From Sabellastarte sp. h YS-2021 (lineage: Eukaryota; Annelida; Polychaeta; Sabellida; Sabellidae): 64,000 nt of DNA. Below the pieces are notes generated by a model that was not told where the DNA came from, did no database searches, and worked only from the letters and a program-made list of their open reading frames with translations. The position numbers and the translations under genes were made by a program. The stretch lies in the NCBI GenBank assembly GCA_964017235.1, contig OZ024931.1, positions 99,156,221-99,220,220 of the forward strand, in the 5' to 3' direction. This document shows, piece after piece, positions 10,161-20,400 of the stretch; position 1 is the first letter of the stretch; each line of letters begins with the position of its first letter.

Positions 10161-10654
10161 TGTATCAGGAACAGTTGGGCCTGTTTGCGGTGCCCACTTT
10201 GCTAAACTCCCTATTAACCTCCTGGGATTTCTCCTCAAATAGAGGATTGATGGTTTTGTACCATTTGTGGGTTTCCCTGCAGCAAGGTTGCTCTTGCATG
10301 AAATCCTCATCATGTTCTTAGCTATGCTTAGGAGGACTTTATTCATAGGGAAAAAGCATGAGGGTCCCTTTGGGCCGCATTCCTCCTCAAGGGAGGCTTG
10401 AAATAGTCTGAGGGCCCTGGTTTCTGACACAGGAACATCTGCCCTTGGATCAGGAAATTTAAGGACATGCCTTATGGAATCCATGTCCTGAGAATATTGA
10501 GATGGTATCATGTATTCACTCAGGATCTATGCTTGCCTTCCAGGGCCCAGGGTGGTCCGACGATGGCGTTTACTTGAGGAGTGGCTTCCTGGTGTGGAGT
10601 CATAGCTGGAGGAAGGAAGACGCAGTTGCTTTCCACCCCGCTGAGGGGACTCTG

Positions 10655-10765
10655 ATAAAAGGTGGATTCATAGTTGAGAATACTCAGATTTGATCTGGAT
10701 GAATTCTTGAGCTCCTTGATTACCGCCTGAGGCATCCTACATCAGGAATAATTGGGCCTGTTGGG
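10655..10765. repeat. Direct repeat, second copy (pairs with 10050-10160)
   Basis: Second copy of the 110-bp segment, about 600 bp from the first, inside the same gag region. Confidence 0.85.
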
Positions 10766-10778
10766 AGACTCTCTGAAA

Positions 10779-11125
10779 TTTCAAATTTAATAAGTAAATT
10801 ATATTTTTATAAGTTGATACCTTACCTAATGGACATATTTGCTATAGCGGTCAGTGCAGACTGGACTGCCAAACGTCAGAAAAAGACGCCTTGGGTCGGT
10901 CCATTCCCTAGGTGGTGTATCATACTTCCTTCCTGTCGGACAGCATGAAGTGATAACATCTTTTTTGTTGTCTAAACCTCCACAAACCCCTAGTAAGCTG
11001 ATAGCGGGGTTGGTTGGGAAGGCCTTACCTGTCAATTAGGTTAGGTATTAACTTATAAAAATTTAATTCACTTATAAGACAATTTGCTATAATAACTACC
11101 GCTTGGCAGGTGGGTCAGTTACTTG
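10779..11125 (-). mobile_element. Solo 3' terminal unit of a family-2 DIRS element
   Basis: The layout equals the left end of copy C (52388-52770). TTTTTATAAGTTGATACCTT near 10806 is inverted as AGGTATTAACTTATAAAAAT near 11043. Between them lie GCCAAACGTCAGAAAAAGACG and a block ending GGCCTTACC. The internal complementary region is only half present; the sequence resumes at ATAATAACTACC (about 11092), matching AACAACTACCC after the ICR of copies C and D. No coding part remains. Confidence 0.75.
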
Positions 11126-11179
11126 GGATTGTAAGTGAAGTAAAACAATCGGTCACATATAGAGTTGGTACAGGTCAAG

Positions 11180-11470
11180 GATACTACGGTAAGGTCAAAG
11201 GTCAAATGAAGGTCACACCATGACGCTGCACACCTACATCCCCCAACCAATGTCCCTACCATGTCTCAAATTCCTATACATTACAGTTTCTGAGATACAG
11301 CCTGGAAAAGATTTGAAGATCAAGGTAACCACGGCAAGGTCAAAGGTTAAATGAAGGTCACACCATGATGGTGCACACCGACACCCCAAACCAATATTCC
11401 TACCAATTCCTAAGTATCATCTACCGACACCACTTTCTCAGATAGAGCCAAAACAAGATTTTCAAACTCA
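11180..11470 (+). repeat. 146-bp satellite, two units
   Basis: Two units, each with AAGGTCAAAGGT, GAAGGTCACACCATGA and a 'TTTCTGAGATACAGCC' or similar end. Confidence 0.85.
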
Positions 11471-11629
11471 AGTTCTATTCTATTCGTCTATACTTTTATA
11501 ACACATAATCTCTGCCAAAGCACACTCTAAGGTGCGACACCAAGTCCAATTCAATAATCAAAATTCCAGAGACATAGCCAGGCCGACACCACGGAGATGC
11601 CAGGTTTTAGATACTAAGGTGGGAAAGCT

Positions 11630-13291
11630 TTATCAAAGAGATAGGATTTTAGTTTTTTCCTGAAACAGGAAGAGTTGGAGCTGAATGTACATCATCAGGC
11701 AAATCATTCTAGAGTGTGGAAGCGTCAAAAGCAAAACTGTGACTAAAGTGTTTTTTTGATTTGTGTACAGATGGGTAGAATTGACAAACCTCCAGGAACA
11801 TCTTATCTGGGTGGTTGTATCTTGTGCCATACCTTCCACAACGAATAGACAGATGAGGGCTGAAATAGTTTGGGTGACCACTGTGAAGAAACATATAAAC
11901 CAAAGTGGCTGTTTTAAAAATACACCGAAATTCAATTGGCAACCAATGGAGTTTTAGGACTAGCCTGCGAGTATCTATTGCAATTTGTGACAATCCTCCA
12001 GAGTGTATTTTGAATACACTGCATTTTGCGCATGTGGAAACTGGATAGACTTCTGAAAAGAGAGTTGGCATTTGCTATTAGGACAGCAACATCATCCGTC
12101 GGGTATTGCCTGACCCACCGAGATCACGCATTTGAATGAAGCAAGCCTTACAAATATTGCGGACATGATCAGCAAAGGAAAAATTCGCATCAAACCAGAC
12201 ACCCAGATTCTTTACAACAGCTGATGGATTGGAAAGTTTACCAAACATCATAACAGGGAGGTGAGAATCTAATTTTCTTTGGCTGAGCATGAGAAATATG
12301 ATGAACTCTGTGTTTTCGGGGTTTAATTTAAGCATGCTTGACGACATCCATTCTTGAACATCCTGAAGACAAGAATTTAATTTATCAAAGGTAGAGGTGG
12401 CATTTTTGTAAGAACAACTGAGTGTCATCAGCATAAAAATGGAATTTGATATTGGAGTGACTTTGAATAACCTTACTCAAAGGAGTAGTGTATAGAGAGA
12501 AAAGCAGATGGCCGAGGACAGAGCCTTGGGGTACTCCAAACAACAGCTCATGCAATTTTGAGAGGGTTGACCCAAAATTAATGCCAAACCATGACTTAAG
12601 ACATATCAGAAGAGTATCATGGTTGATTGTATCGAAGGCGGCCGATATATCAAGTAGGACAAGTGCCATAGGCTCGCCACGCGACAGCGAGGTATGGATC
12701 TCCTTTTTAATATGCAGTAGGGCAGTTTCAGTTGAGTGACCAGTTTTGTACGCTGATTGATGAGGATTGTCTAGATTGTTACTATTAATGTGTTGCATAA
12801 GCTGTTTAACAACCGCCCGCTCGACTAATTTTGACATAAAACACAGTTCTGATGCTGGACGATAATTCTTTAAGTCTTCATTAGGAGGTGATGCTTTCTT
12901 AATAAGGGGGTTGACAACGCCTTCTTGAACTGTTGGGGAAAAACACCATTGGCCAAAGACAAATTGACAAGTTTTGTAATGGATGGGAGTAAAATATCCA
13001 CACAGTCTTTGGGAAGAAAAGTGGTCACTGGGTCTAAAAGGCATGATTTAGTAGGAGAATTTTTGATAATCTTCAATATGTCATTCTCAGAGACCTCACA
13101 GAAATGTGACAGGTTGGGGGTAAATCCATGGGTGGTGCAACAGTTGTGGTGGATGCCAAGAATGTATCTCGGATTCTCTTGATTTTTTGACTGAAAAAAG
13201 AGGCAAATTGATTAGCCAAGGATTTGTCAGATTGGTGAGGACGAAGAGTCATCTCGCAACCCTTATTAAGAACTTGTGTAGTGCCTGCCAT
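11630..13291 (-). pseudogene. Non-LTR reverse transcriptase (LINE ORF2, RT and C-terminal domain)
   Basis: The core frame (12385-13044) has the fingers motif PLIKKA, LKNYRPAS, the first catalytic strand ALVLLDISAAFDTINHDTLL, GVPQGSVLGHLLFSLY and the active-site strand FHFYADDTQLF. About 20 residues are missing between KSWFGI and FGSTLSKL compared with the family. The frame then shifts near 12420 to a thumb segment (LNSCLQDVQEWMSSSMLKLNP, NLGVWFDANFSFADHV) and again near 12075 to the C-terminal domain (LHWLPIEFRCIFKTATLVY). The N-terminal linker with ANQFASFFSQKIKRIRD is at 13073-13291. Active-site residues are intact, but at least four breaks make it non-functional. Confidence 0.9.
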
Positions 13292-13299
13292 AGCTTCTT

Positions 13300-13773
13300 T
13301 GGATCACAGCTGGTGTCATTGATGACAGTGCTGTAGTATTCAGCCTTGTCTCTGTTGATAATTGTGTTGCACCGGGCAATGTCTGCGCAATCTGTCTCTG
13401 CTCAACTGAGACCTGTCTTTGCGCCACATACACTCAAACTGACGCCTAACTGATTTGGCCTTGTGATATGTATCTAGCAACCACCCAGCAGGTTCTTCCT
13501 TAATTCTACCACAAATCAATGGTGCATGTCTGTCTACCAAGCAACCAAGGTCATGTACATACTGATCATAAAGATCAGCGGCAGTGCTAGCAGGAGACAA
13601 GACAAAGGAGGTATTTGCAAGATCATCACCAAATTTCTGCATGTCGATCTTATGATATCGGCGGTAAGAAATTCTGCTGACCTTAGGTAACACAGGACAT
13701 GCAAAATCAAGACGACACTTTATTAGTATGTGATCCAAAATTAAATCACCGACTGTGACACCACCAATGAAAT
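13300..13773 (-). pseudogene. LINE endonuclease C-terminus and linker
   Basis: The frame 13340-13738 (extending in frame to 13773) begins with GGVTVGDLILDHILIKC, which is the last strand of an APE-type endonuclease (the SDH motif is changed to LDH). It continues into the linker VSYRRYHKIDMQKF-like region and a basic helix (KSVRRQFECMWRKDRSQLSRD). The upstream half of the endonuclease is at 20108-20397; the two fit together in frame across copy B. Confidence 0.85.
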
Positions 13774-13990
13774 GGAAAATCTTAATTACTTAAATGTAGC
13801 TTTTATAAGCTACAAGCTTACCATGTGGAACTGAATGCTTTCTCGGGAGGCCGCAGGCATCCAGCCAACGTCCAAGAAAAATAGACATTTAGTACTGGCC
13901 GAATCCCGTGCTGAGAGTGTACCATAACAGTGTAATCCCGCGAATCTCCCTTCCTTTCTCGTTGTAAATTTAGCCCATACCCCCTCAGTT
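13774..13990. repeat. 3' inverted terminal repeat of copy B
   Basis: Contains GCTTACCATGTGGAACTGAA, then the block matching 19935-20090 in inverse (GTACTGGCCGAATCCC, GAGAGTGTACCATAACAGTG). The outermost 60 bp instead pair with the ICR at 14022-14080. Confidence 0.85.
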
Positions 13991-14021
13991 GGAATACAGC
14001 GGGGAGGCAGGGTGGGACTCT

Positions 14022-14130
14022 CTTCAGTTCCACACGGTAAGCTTGTAGCTTATAAAAGCTACATTTAAGTAATTAAAATTTTCAATTTTATTGCGCTACA
14101 ATTGCTTACCATGTGGAACTGAATGCTGAA
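14022..14130. repeat. Internal complementary region (ICR) of copy B
   Basis: The first half (CGGTAAGCTTGTAGCTTATA ... AATTTTC) is complementary to the left end at 13774-13830. The second half (TTTTATTGCGCTACAATTGC then TTACCATGTGGAACTG) is complementary to the right end at 20070-20107. In DIRS-1 an ICR of this design templates the junction of the circular intermediate. The 350 bp after it up to 14482 hold no gene. Confidence 0.85.
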
Positions 14131-14482
14131 TCCAACCGTCCAGTGGAGGGGTTACAGCTGAGACTGGAAGTATAGAGAATTTTTCTTTGATTTAAAATAA
14201 TAAATAAATAAAATGATTATTTGAACAAACCAGTCTGAGTCCCACTTACAGAGTCCCAATTCTGAAAATCCAAAAATCAGAAGCCAAAAACCAGAAGATT
14301 AATGAATGACAGTTCCGATACTGTCTGGATGTTTTGATTGAAGGGTTAAGTGCAGCGATGCTCACTTAGCGGGTAGATCTCCAAGGGCTTCACTATCATG
14401 AATACAAGCCCAGGGCTTGAAATCTCATAAACTTGCCACCCTAAAAATGAGATATGGTACACTGAGTAAAAAATTTAATACA

Positions 14483-16050
14483 TTATACAGTTAAATACAG
14501 TAATGATAGATAAAGAGACCTTACCATAACATCCTGAGGAGGTAACCAATACCTAGACCCTGGGATTAGACTCCTGACGACTTGGCTGCAATGGATGTGC
14601 CCCCCCCCCTTCTTTTCTTCCTGAAGATGAGTATGCTGAGGGGAAGGATCTAGGACTTGTTGTGCCACTACTACTTTTCCCAGATACATATTGTTGTCAT
14701 TGTCTGACCAAGTAAAGTCTTTTAGGTAAAAATTTGTAAACAGGTTGTGAGCTTTCCAGTGATATGCTTGCGAAATTTGGTCCACCGATACCCCACCATA
14801 AAAGGCCCTATTGTCATGCGCTTTGACTTGGACCAGGTCCAAGGCTTGTTGATCTGCTTGTTTGTAACAAAGTAGGATAGTTTGTTTTAGCCAAGAAGAG
14901 AGTGTAGCGGGTCTGATGTCTGAGGTATGTCCTTTCTTAAAGGTGATAAAGAGAAAGGATTGAGACCCTCTTAGGTCTTTGGTTCGATCCAAGTAGTACC
15001 TCAGGGCCCGTACCGGACACAAGGTCCTGTCTTATTTGAACTGTCTATCTACAATGGTAGTTAGAGCAGGAATAAGTCACCGGAGACACACTTTGAGAAC
15101 TAGTTGGTTTTTGGCTATGAAATCTGAAGAGGGGAATAAAGCAACCTTTTCCCATTGTAGTACCTCAGGGCCCGTACTGGACACAAGGTCCTGTCTTATT
15201 TGAACTGTCTATCTACAATGGTAATTAGAGCGGGAATAGTCACCGGAGACACACTTTGAGAACTAGTTGTTTTTTGGCTATGAAATCTGAAGAGGGGAAT
15301 AAAGCAACCTTTTCCCATTGGCCTAGATTAGATACTTTATTTGCAACCCAGGCATGAATTTTACTGCGGCGCTTGCCGGAGGTCAAAGCTAGCAAGAAAG
15401 CAGTTTTGAGGGTAAGATGTTTGAGGTCTGTGCCTTTCATAGGCTCAAAGGGTGCTTTTGTGAGCTCATTGAGTACAACAGAAAGGTTCCACTTAGGAAG
15501 ATTCCTGGAACTTTTGGGACGATCCCTGTAAAAACTGGAGAGTAACCTGTTAAGATCTGAACTTTGGGAAATATGGAGCCCCGCTGGTCCCAAGGTGTCA
15601 ACAATGGCCATCCTATAACCATTAATGGTCGAAGGGCACCTGTTTAGGTCTTGATACAGGTACATGAAGAAGTCTGAGACTTGCTTTACAGAGGGAGTGG
15701 AGAAATCCACCAAATTTCTCTGCACCATTTCTCAAATAGGACCCACTTTGACTTGTAGATGGTCCTTCTTGATGACCTCTGAGGGGCAGCAATTCTCTCT
15801 GCCACCTCCACAGAGAAGTCTTGTTCTTGGAGCTGTCCACTCCTAGACACCAGGCGTGGAAGTTGAGATGTTGTGGATTGCTGTGAAACACATAGTTGTG
15901 GGACTGTTTGAGAAGAGTTCTTGACACTGGTAGTTGAAGTGGGATCTCTGTTGAGAGCTGTACTAGGTCCCAAAACCAGGGCAACCCTGGCCAGCCTGGG
16001 GCTATTACAATGATCAGACAACTCGATTGCCTGATTTTTTGGACCACCCT
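14483..16050 (-). pseudogene. Tyrosine recombinase (copy B)
   Basis: The enzyme would join the circular cDNA to the target. The N-terminal part and first catalytic arginine (TSGKRRSKIHAW) are in 15240-15728. The C-terminal 179-residue frame (14483-15022) has CPVRALRYYLDRTKDL, the HxxR box as AHDNR (H at 14816-14818), a HWKAHN motif and the nucleophile tyrosine in TNFYLKD (14726-14728). So R, HxxR, H and Y are all present. Two faults stand out. A 164-bp tandem duplication between the two parts breaks the frame, and five residues are missing right after HxxR compared with copy D (HDGRAFAASKAF). Upstream, PGLPWFWDLVQLS marks the linker from RNase H. Confidence 0.88.
14993..15320. repeat. 164-bp tandem duplication inside the recombinase
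   Basis: GTAGTACCTCAGGGCCCGTA starts at 14993 and again at 15157. The two units differ at only a handful of sites, so the duplication is younger than the element's insertion. Confidence 0.92.
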
Positions 16051-16149
16051 GTTAAGGAGAGCGGTCGGAGGGTAAGCATAAGCAGTGAGACCCGTCCAGT
16101 TTATGTTCAGAGCATCTATGTCCCAAGCATTTTGGTCTGGGACTGGTTA

Positions 16150-16691
16150 TACTTACAGTGGAACTTTGTGGTTCAGACGAGTGACAAATATACATGAGGA
16201 GTGAACCACTTTTGACAGATCTGTTTGAACACCTGCAGATGCATTGACCATTCTGTTGACTGGACCTGGTTCGACCTGGACAGAAGGTCGGCCATCAAAT
16301 TCAGACACCCTGGAATGTATCTGGCTTTTAAGGTTATCTGGTAATGATGGCACCAGGTCATGATCTTCCACAGGAGAGGGCACATCTCCACCGAGTGGGT
16401 TCCTCCTTGTTTGTTTATGTAGGCTACTACTGTTGAGTTGTCCGTAGCAACCAACACTGTTTGGTTTTGACACTGATCCTTGAACCTTTGAAGGGCCAGA
16501 GAAACCGCCTTCAGTTCTAGAACATTTATGTATAGCCCTTTTTCCCTGTCTGACCACAGACCCTTTGTAGAGGCTTGCTATAAGTGAGCACCCCAGGCTT
16601 CGTTTGAGGCGTCTTGTAAAGAGTTGGATACTGTGGTCTTTGGGATGAAAGTCTGCACATTTCATCACGTTTATGGGAATCTGCCATCACT
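16150..16691 (-). pseudogene. RNase H domain (copy B)
   Basis: The VATDNSTVVAYINKQGG strand with its catalytic aspartate and the downstream DNA-binding-like helix (KARYIPGCLNLMADLLSR) lie in one frame (16173-16457). The first strand and E helix (INVLELKAVSLAL) are in neighbouring frames. At least two shifts separate it from RT. Confidence 0.82.
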
Positions 16692-17580
16692 CTAGGTGTG
16701 CTGAAATGGTTTCTGTCCAAGGAAGGAGGGATATCTCCAGTGCCCCTTGAGGTGAAACTGAAAGGGCCTTATGTGAAGGAGTCCCTCCGGGACCATTTTC
16801 TCCGTTGAGGCAAGCAGGATCAAATCCTGGAGTTTGAGCCATCTCTCTTGAGTGGGTTTTACAAGGGCTGAATCTAGATGGTATTCATAGTCCACGAACG
16901 AAAACACTTGAGTAGGTTTTAGTTCGGATTTTTCCTGATTTATTATCCACCCTAAGGACAGGGTCAGATCTACCACTGTCTGAGTGTTCACTTGTGTTTC
17001 TTCCTGAGATTGGGCCCCGATAAGCCAGTCGTCCAGGTACTGGTGAAGTTTGATTCCCCTTGTCAGGGCCATCAGCTTCACTTCTTTTACAATCATTGTA
17101 AAGACCTGTGGGGCCGTGGCTAGCCCGAAGGGAAGGGAGGTGAACTGAAACACCTGTGACTTGTGGCAAAACCTTAGGTACTTCCTTGAGTTTGGGTAGA
17201 TGGGGATGTGAAGGTAGGCATCGGATAAGTCTATCGACGACACCCATTCCCCTGGAATCAGAGAGGCCCTGAAGGACTCTGGTGTTTCCATTTTGAACCA
17301 TTCTACAAGTAGACAGGTGTTGAGCCTGATTAGGTCTATTACTGTCCTTCACCTTTGGTGAGGCTTGGGGACTAGAAACTGGCGACTGTAAAACCCGAGA
17401 GATTTTACATTTTCCACCCTTTCTATTGCCTTCTTTGACAGAAGAGACTGGATACAAGAGGCCAGAGATTGGTCTTTTTGAAGGGTCTTGTAACCTGATC
17501 GAATCAGTGGAGCTCTGACTAGATTTGGTTTTGAAATGAATGGTAGAATGTAACCATTGATGATAATGTTTAACACGTAT
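16692..17580 (-). pseudogene. DIRS reverse transcriptase, one nonsense codon (copy B)
   Basis: The N-terminal part (17349-17576: IINGYILPFISKPNLV, GFYSRQFLVPKPHQR) and the core (16692-17291) are in the same frame and are separated only by a TGA at 17346-17348, where the family has tryptophan (KPxxxWR). The core carries SSIDLSDAYLHIPIYP, FTSLPFGLATAPQVF and the active site HQYLDDW, followed by SLGWIINQEKSEL. All three catalytic aspartates are present. The shift into RNase H comes at about 16692. Confidence 0.9.
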
Positions 17581-19725
17581 TAGTATTTGTTTGTTAGCCA
17601 GTCTCTTCTGAAAGAACGGAGGCGACCTCCTACTGGTGGACTGAGGGAGGCTTTTAAGGAGTCACTGGGAGGAGGGGTTCCCATGCCCTCATCCGCTTGA
17701 ATGGGGTCAAAAACAACCTAGTGAAGTCTCTGTTTTGTTCGATTTCCCCCTACCTGAGGAAAATGATTGGTTACTGCTGAAGGAGGAATTGCCCCGATAG
17801 GGGCGTTTCCTGTAGGAGTTTCTTTTTTATTGTGGTGGGGACCATGAAAGGGCTTGTTTTGATAGGGCCCAAAACCCTGCGAGTCTTTAGGGGTGCCTTT
17901 TTAAAGGAGGAAGTCTTCTCCATACTTGACTAATTGTGACTTGAACAGAGGAGTAGGCCAGAAAGGCGAATTCCTGAGTTCTTGACGTCTAGAATCCCCT
18001 AGATGTGGTTGAGGGAGGGTCATCTGAGCCTCGCATCTTAGCAGGCCAGTGTTGCCCATGGTATACAGGTCCCTCTGGAGAATATGGGCTAGGGATTTGC
18101 TTAGGCAGGCTAAGGTTCTCTGTTGAATAAGGGTTCTCTTATTTCATATCTCAAAATATTCACAGGCGTGTTCATATCCTTGGCTGGCAGCATTTTCAGG
18201 ATTGGCTCCCTTCTGAATCTGGCTTTTAACCCTTTTAAAGGTAGCCTTAAGACTGTGTTGACACTTCTTCATAGTGGTGTTACAAGTGGAAGCAGTCTTT
18301 GCAAAAGTAGCTGTTGATGGTAGAGAGATCCTGCCTAGCTTGGTGCTCAAGTTCCTTTAGAACTTGCAGGGGAACCTTGCCCGTAGGAGCCCCAGAGGGT
18401 TTAGGAGAAATACAGATCTTGGCAAAATCTGAATTAAGCTCCTGAAGTTTGTCCTCAAAACAAGGTTGTCCCACCATGTAATATTTTTGCTGTTGAAGCA
18501 GGGGGTTTTATGTATTTACCCTCAGGTAAGTTAGAGGCCAGACAATCCTGTATAGTTGTATAGCTGAATGGCCTCTTGGTCTGAGCTCCTGTTGGCCTTT
18601 TTCATCGTTCAGGCCCAGCACAGTGGTAGAGGACCTAGGCATAGTTTCCTGGTGTCAGGGAGATCAAGTATGTGCCTAAAAGTTTCAACTTCCTCTGCGT
18701 ACTGAGAAGGGAGGTCAGACATATCTATCTCCCTGTAAAAGACTGGGTCTGGGTTATCTTGTTGTTGTTGGTCATGCTCAGAAGGAGCCTGTTGAGGCTT
18801 AGCAGACTTTTTAAACAGGGACAGAGGACTGATCCTCCTCTGAAGATTAAGATTGTGAATAGTATTTTGCCCGAACCTTGTGTTTCTTTTTGTCAGAGTG
18901 TTTCTTGGCTTTAGAAGAACACACCCTTTAAGGTATTTCCGAGTGCTCGGATTGAAGATCCGAGTGCTTGGAGCCATGATCGGACTGTACACTTTGGTTG
19001 AAACATGGTGGAAGTGAAGGACCACAGAAGTCCGTTTCCATAGGCTGAGCATCGGAAGTGATCAGAAGTATCGGATGTATGTTCGGGTCAGATATTTTAC
19101 TAGGTCCAGCTTTTGAAGTTGAAGCAGAGGTCTTATCTACCTCTGCTTCAGAGGCTTTTTTCATAGATTGCATTTCCTCTTTAAGAAATTTCATAGCCTC
19201 CAGCATAGACGCTTGAAAGACCCCCATTAGCTGTTAGAGTTGGATGTTGAATTGGTTACCCAGGGATTTTTCTAGTTTACTTTCTATCTTATTTTGCAAA
19301 GCTGTACCTGGGGTGGGTGGGACAGTTTGAGGTGTCCTTAAAGACAAAGATTCAAAATGTAAGGGTTGGGGGCATGGAGGAGATGAAAATAAATTTTCAG
19401 CAGCACCCTCAGGTCTGCTTGAGATCCAGAAAATGCCTCCAAATCATCCACCAACAAGTCCAGATCATCATCTTTAGAAGTACATGTATTACAGGTATTG
19501 GAAACTTTTTGCTTTCTAACATATCTACGTCTGTGCTTGATTTTAATAAGCTGTTCCTCAGTGAAACCAGAGAAAATATTGCATGGTTTTTCATTGGTAA
19601 CACAAGGGTCATCCCCTTTGACAGCTTCTCTGCACGTAGGACAGTAGTTATGGGTATCATATATAAAGCAAAAATGCCTGCATTTGGATGATCTGGGCTT
19701 TAGAACTCGTTTGGTGGGAGGACAT
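17581..19725 (-). pseudogene. gag-like region (copy B)
   Basis: The start is the ATG at 19723-19725 (MSSHQ). A one-base shift soon after brings in the cluster KCRHFCFIYDTHNYCPTC and the acidic stretch DDDLDLL. The middle includes a helical segment (LEAMKFLKEEMQSMKKASEA, 19100-19227), a low-complexity Ser/Pro stretch, and PSQYAEEVETFRHILDLPD (about 18640-18720), which is conserved in copy A. The C-terminal part at 18144-18477 contains ALQVLKELEHQARQDLSTIN-like helix. Function as a structural gag is inferred from position and the zinc cluster. Confidence 0.7.
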
Positions 19726-19929
19726 TTTTACAGCAATAAATCCGAGCAGAAACGCACCGGAAACTCAAAACAATGAAATATTTCAAAGAATACTTATGCT
19801 GCAGACTTCAAAGTTTATCAGAATAAGCTATGATAAAAAAATAAAATAAATGGCTGAATGATAACATCCAACAATATGTATATCCTGAGAAAACAGTGAA
19901 ACAAAGTAAGCTTATTGTAAACGCTTGCT

Positions 19930-20107
19930 AGTCACCCGGCCAATGAGAGAAGAAGGGAGATTTGCGGGATTACACTGTTATGGTACACTCTCAGCATGGG
20001 ATTCGGCCAGTACTAAACTTCTATTTTTCTTGGACATTGGCCGGATGCCAGCAGCCTCCTGAGAAAGCATTCAGTTCCACATGGTAAGCTATTGTAGTGC
20101 AATAAAA
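19930..20107. repeat. 5' inverted terminal repeat of copy B
   Basis: Inverse of 13805-13990 plus the terminal tip GGTAAGCTATTGTAGTGCAA then TAAAA, whose complement is in the ICR. Confidence 0.85.
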
Positions 20108-20400
20108 TTTGAATCACTTGGGCTGAGTATCAAGTCTAGTATATGACCATGCAAATGGGTGGGTTTATTTACACTTTGTTGAAGATTGGAACTATCAAGA
20201 AGGTTTAGAAATTTTTGTTGGTCGATACAGTCTGTCGATACAGTCTGTATCCACATGAATGTGGATCCACCAATAACAAAGGAAGGAGTAAGAGATGATA
20301 AGAAACCACAAAAAATAGCATCAGAGATGCCCGTACCCCACACCCTGGGGAAATATTTTTCAACACCATGAGATATAGAAGTAGTATAACAGTACAAAGT
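20108..20400 (-). pseudogene. LINE endonuclease fragment, 5' side of the DIRS insertion
   Basis: The minus-strand peptide includes a broken 'GDFN'-like stretch (VIGGSTFMWIQTVSTD) and then FLNLLDSSNLQQSVNKPTHL and GHILDLILSPSDSNFI. The NKPTHxxGHxLDLILS pattern is characteristic of the APE endonuclease of CR1/L2/jockey LINEs. It breaks off at SDSNFI, exactly where copy B begins. Upstream of about 20400 no further LINE sequence is clear, so this LINE is 5'-truncated. Confidence 0.85.

Larger units (their letters stand above)
7205..10778 (-). mobile_element. DIRS-like retrotransposon, both ends lost (copy A, family 1)
   Basis: Minus-strand order gag, RT, RNase H, tyrosine recombinase. Both terminal repeats are missing: the left side is cut inside the recombinase and abuts copy G; the right side ends near 10778 against a family-2 terminal fragment. 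All coding parts carry frameshifts. Its recombinase peptide (KVSNLSQWEKVALFPSSDF) is almost the same as in copy B, so the two are one family. Confidence 0.85.
9626..10778 (-). pseudogene. gag-like region (copy A)
   Basis: Two open pieces (10143-10511 and 10520-10735) are separated by a stop. The peptide PSQYSQDMDSIRHVLKFPD matches PSQYAEEVETFRHILDLPD in copy B, which fixes it as the C-terminal half of gag. The N-terminal zinc cluster is missing. About 110 bp of the region is present twice (10050-10160 and 10655-10765). Confidence 0.65.
11478..13773 (-). mobile_element. CR1/L2/jockey-group non-LTR retrotransposon, 3' part
   Basis: The element reads on the minus strand from an endonuclease end (13773) through RT to a 3' UTR. 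The 3' end is near 11478, where short ATAGA-like repeats occur (TATAGACGAATAGAATAGA on the minus strand), as is common at the tails of this group. The 5' continuation lies at 20108-20400, on the far side of DIRS copy B. Confidence 0.85.
13774..20107 (-). mobile_element. DIRS-like retrotransposon, complete length (copy B, family 1)
   Basis: A 6.3-kb element with both inverted terminal repeats, an internal complementary region beside the 3' repeat, and minus-strand gag, RT, RNase H and tyrosine recombinase. The ends are GGAAAAT (13774) and GCAATAAAA (20107). It sits inside a LINE endonuclease reading frame with no visible target-site duplication, as known for DIRS elements. The two ITRs differ at roughly a dozen of 150 positions by eye, so the insertion is not very young. 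Confidence 0.92.

Noticed and set aside
13774..20107. LTR retrotransposon or endogenous retrovirus
   Set aside because: No direct LTRs, integrase or protease; ends are inverted and a tyrosine recombinase is present.
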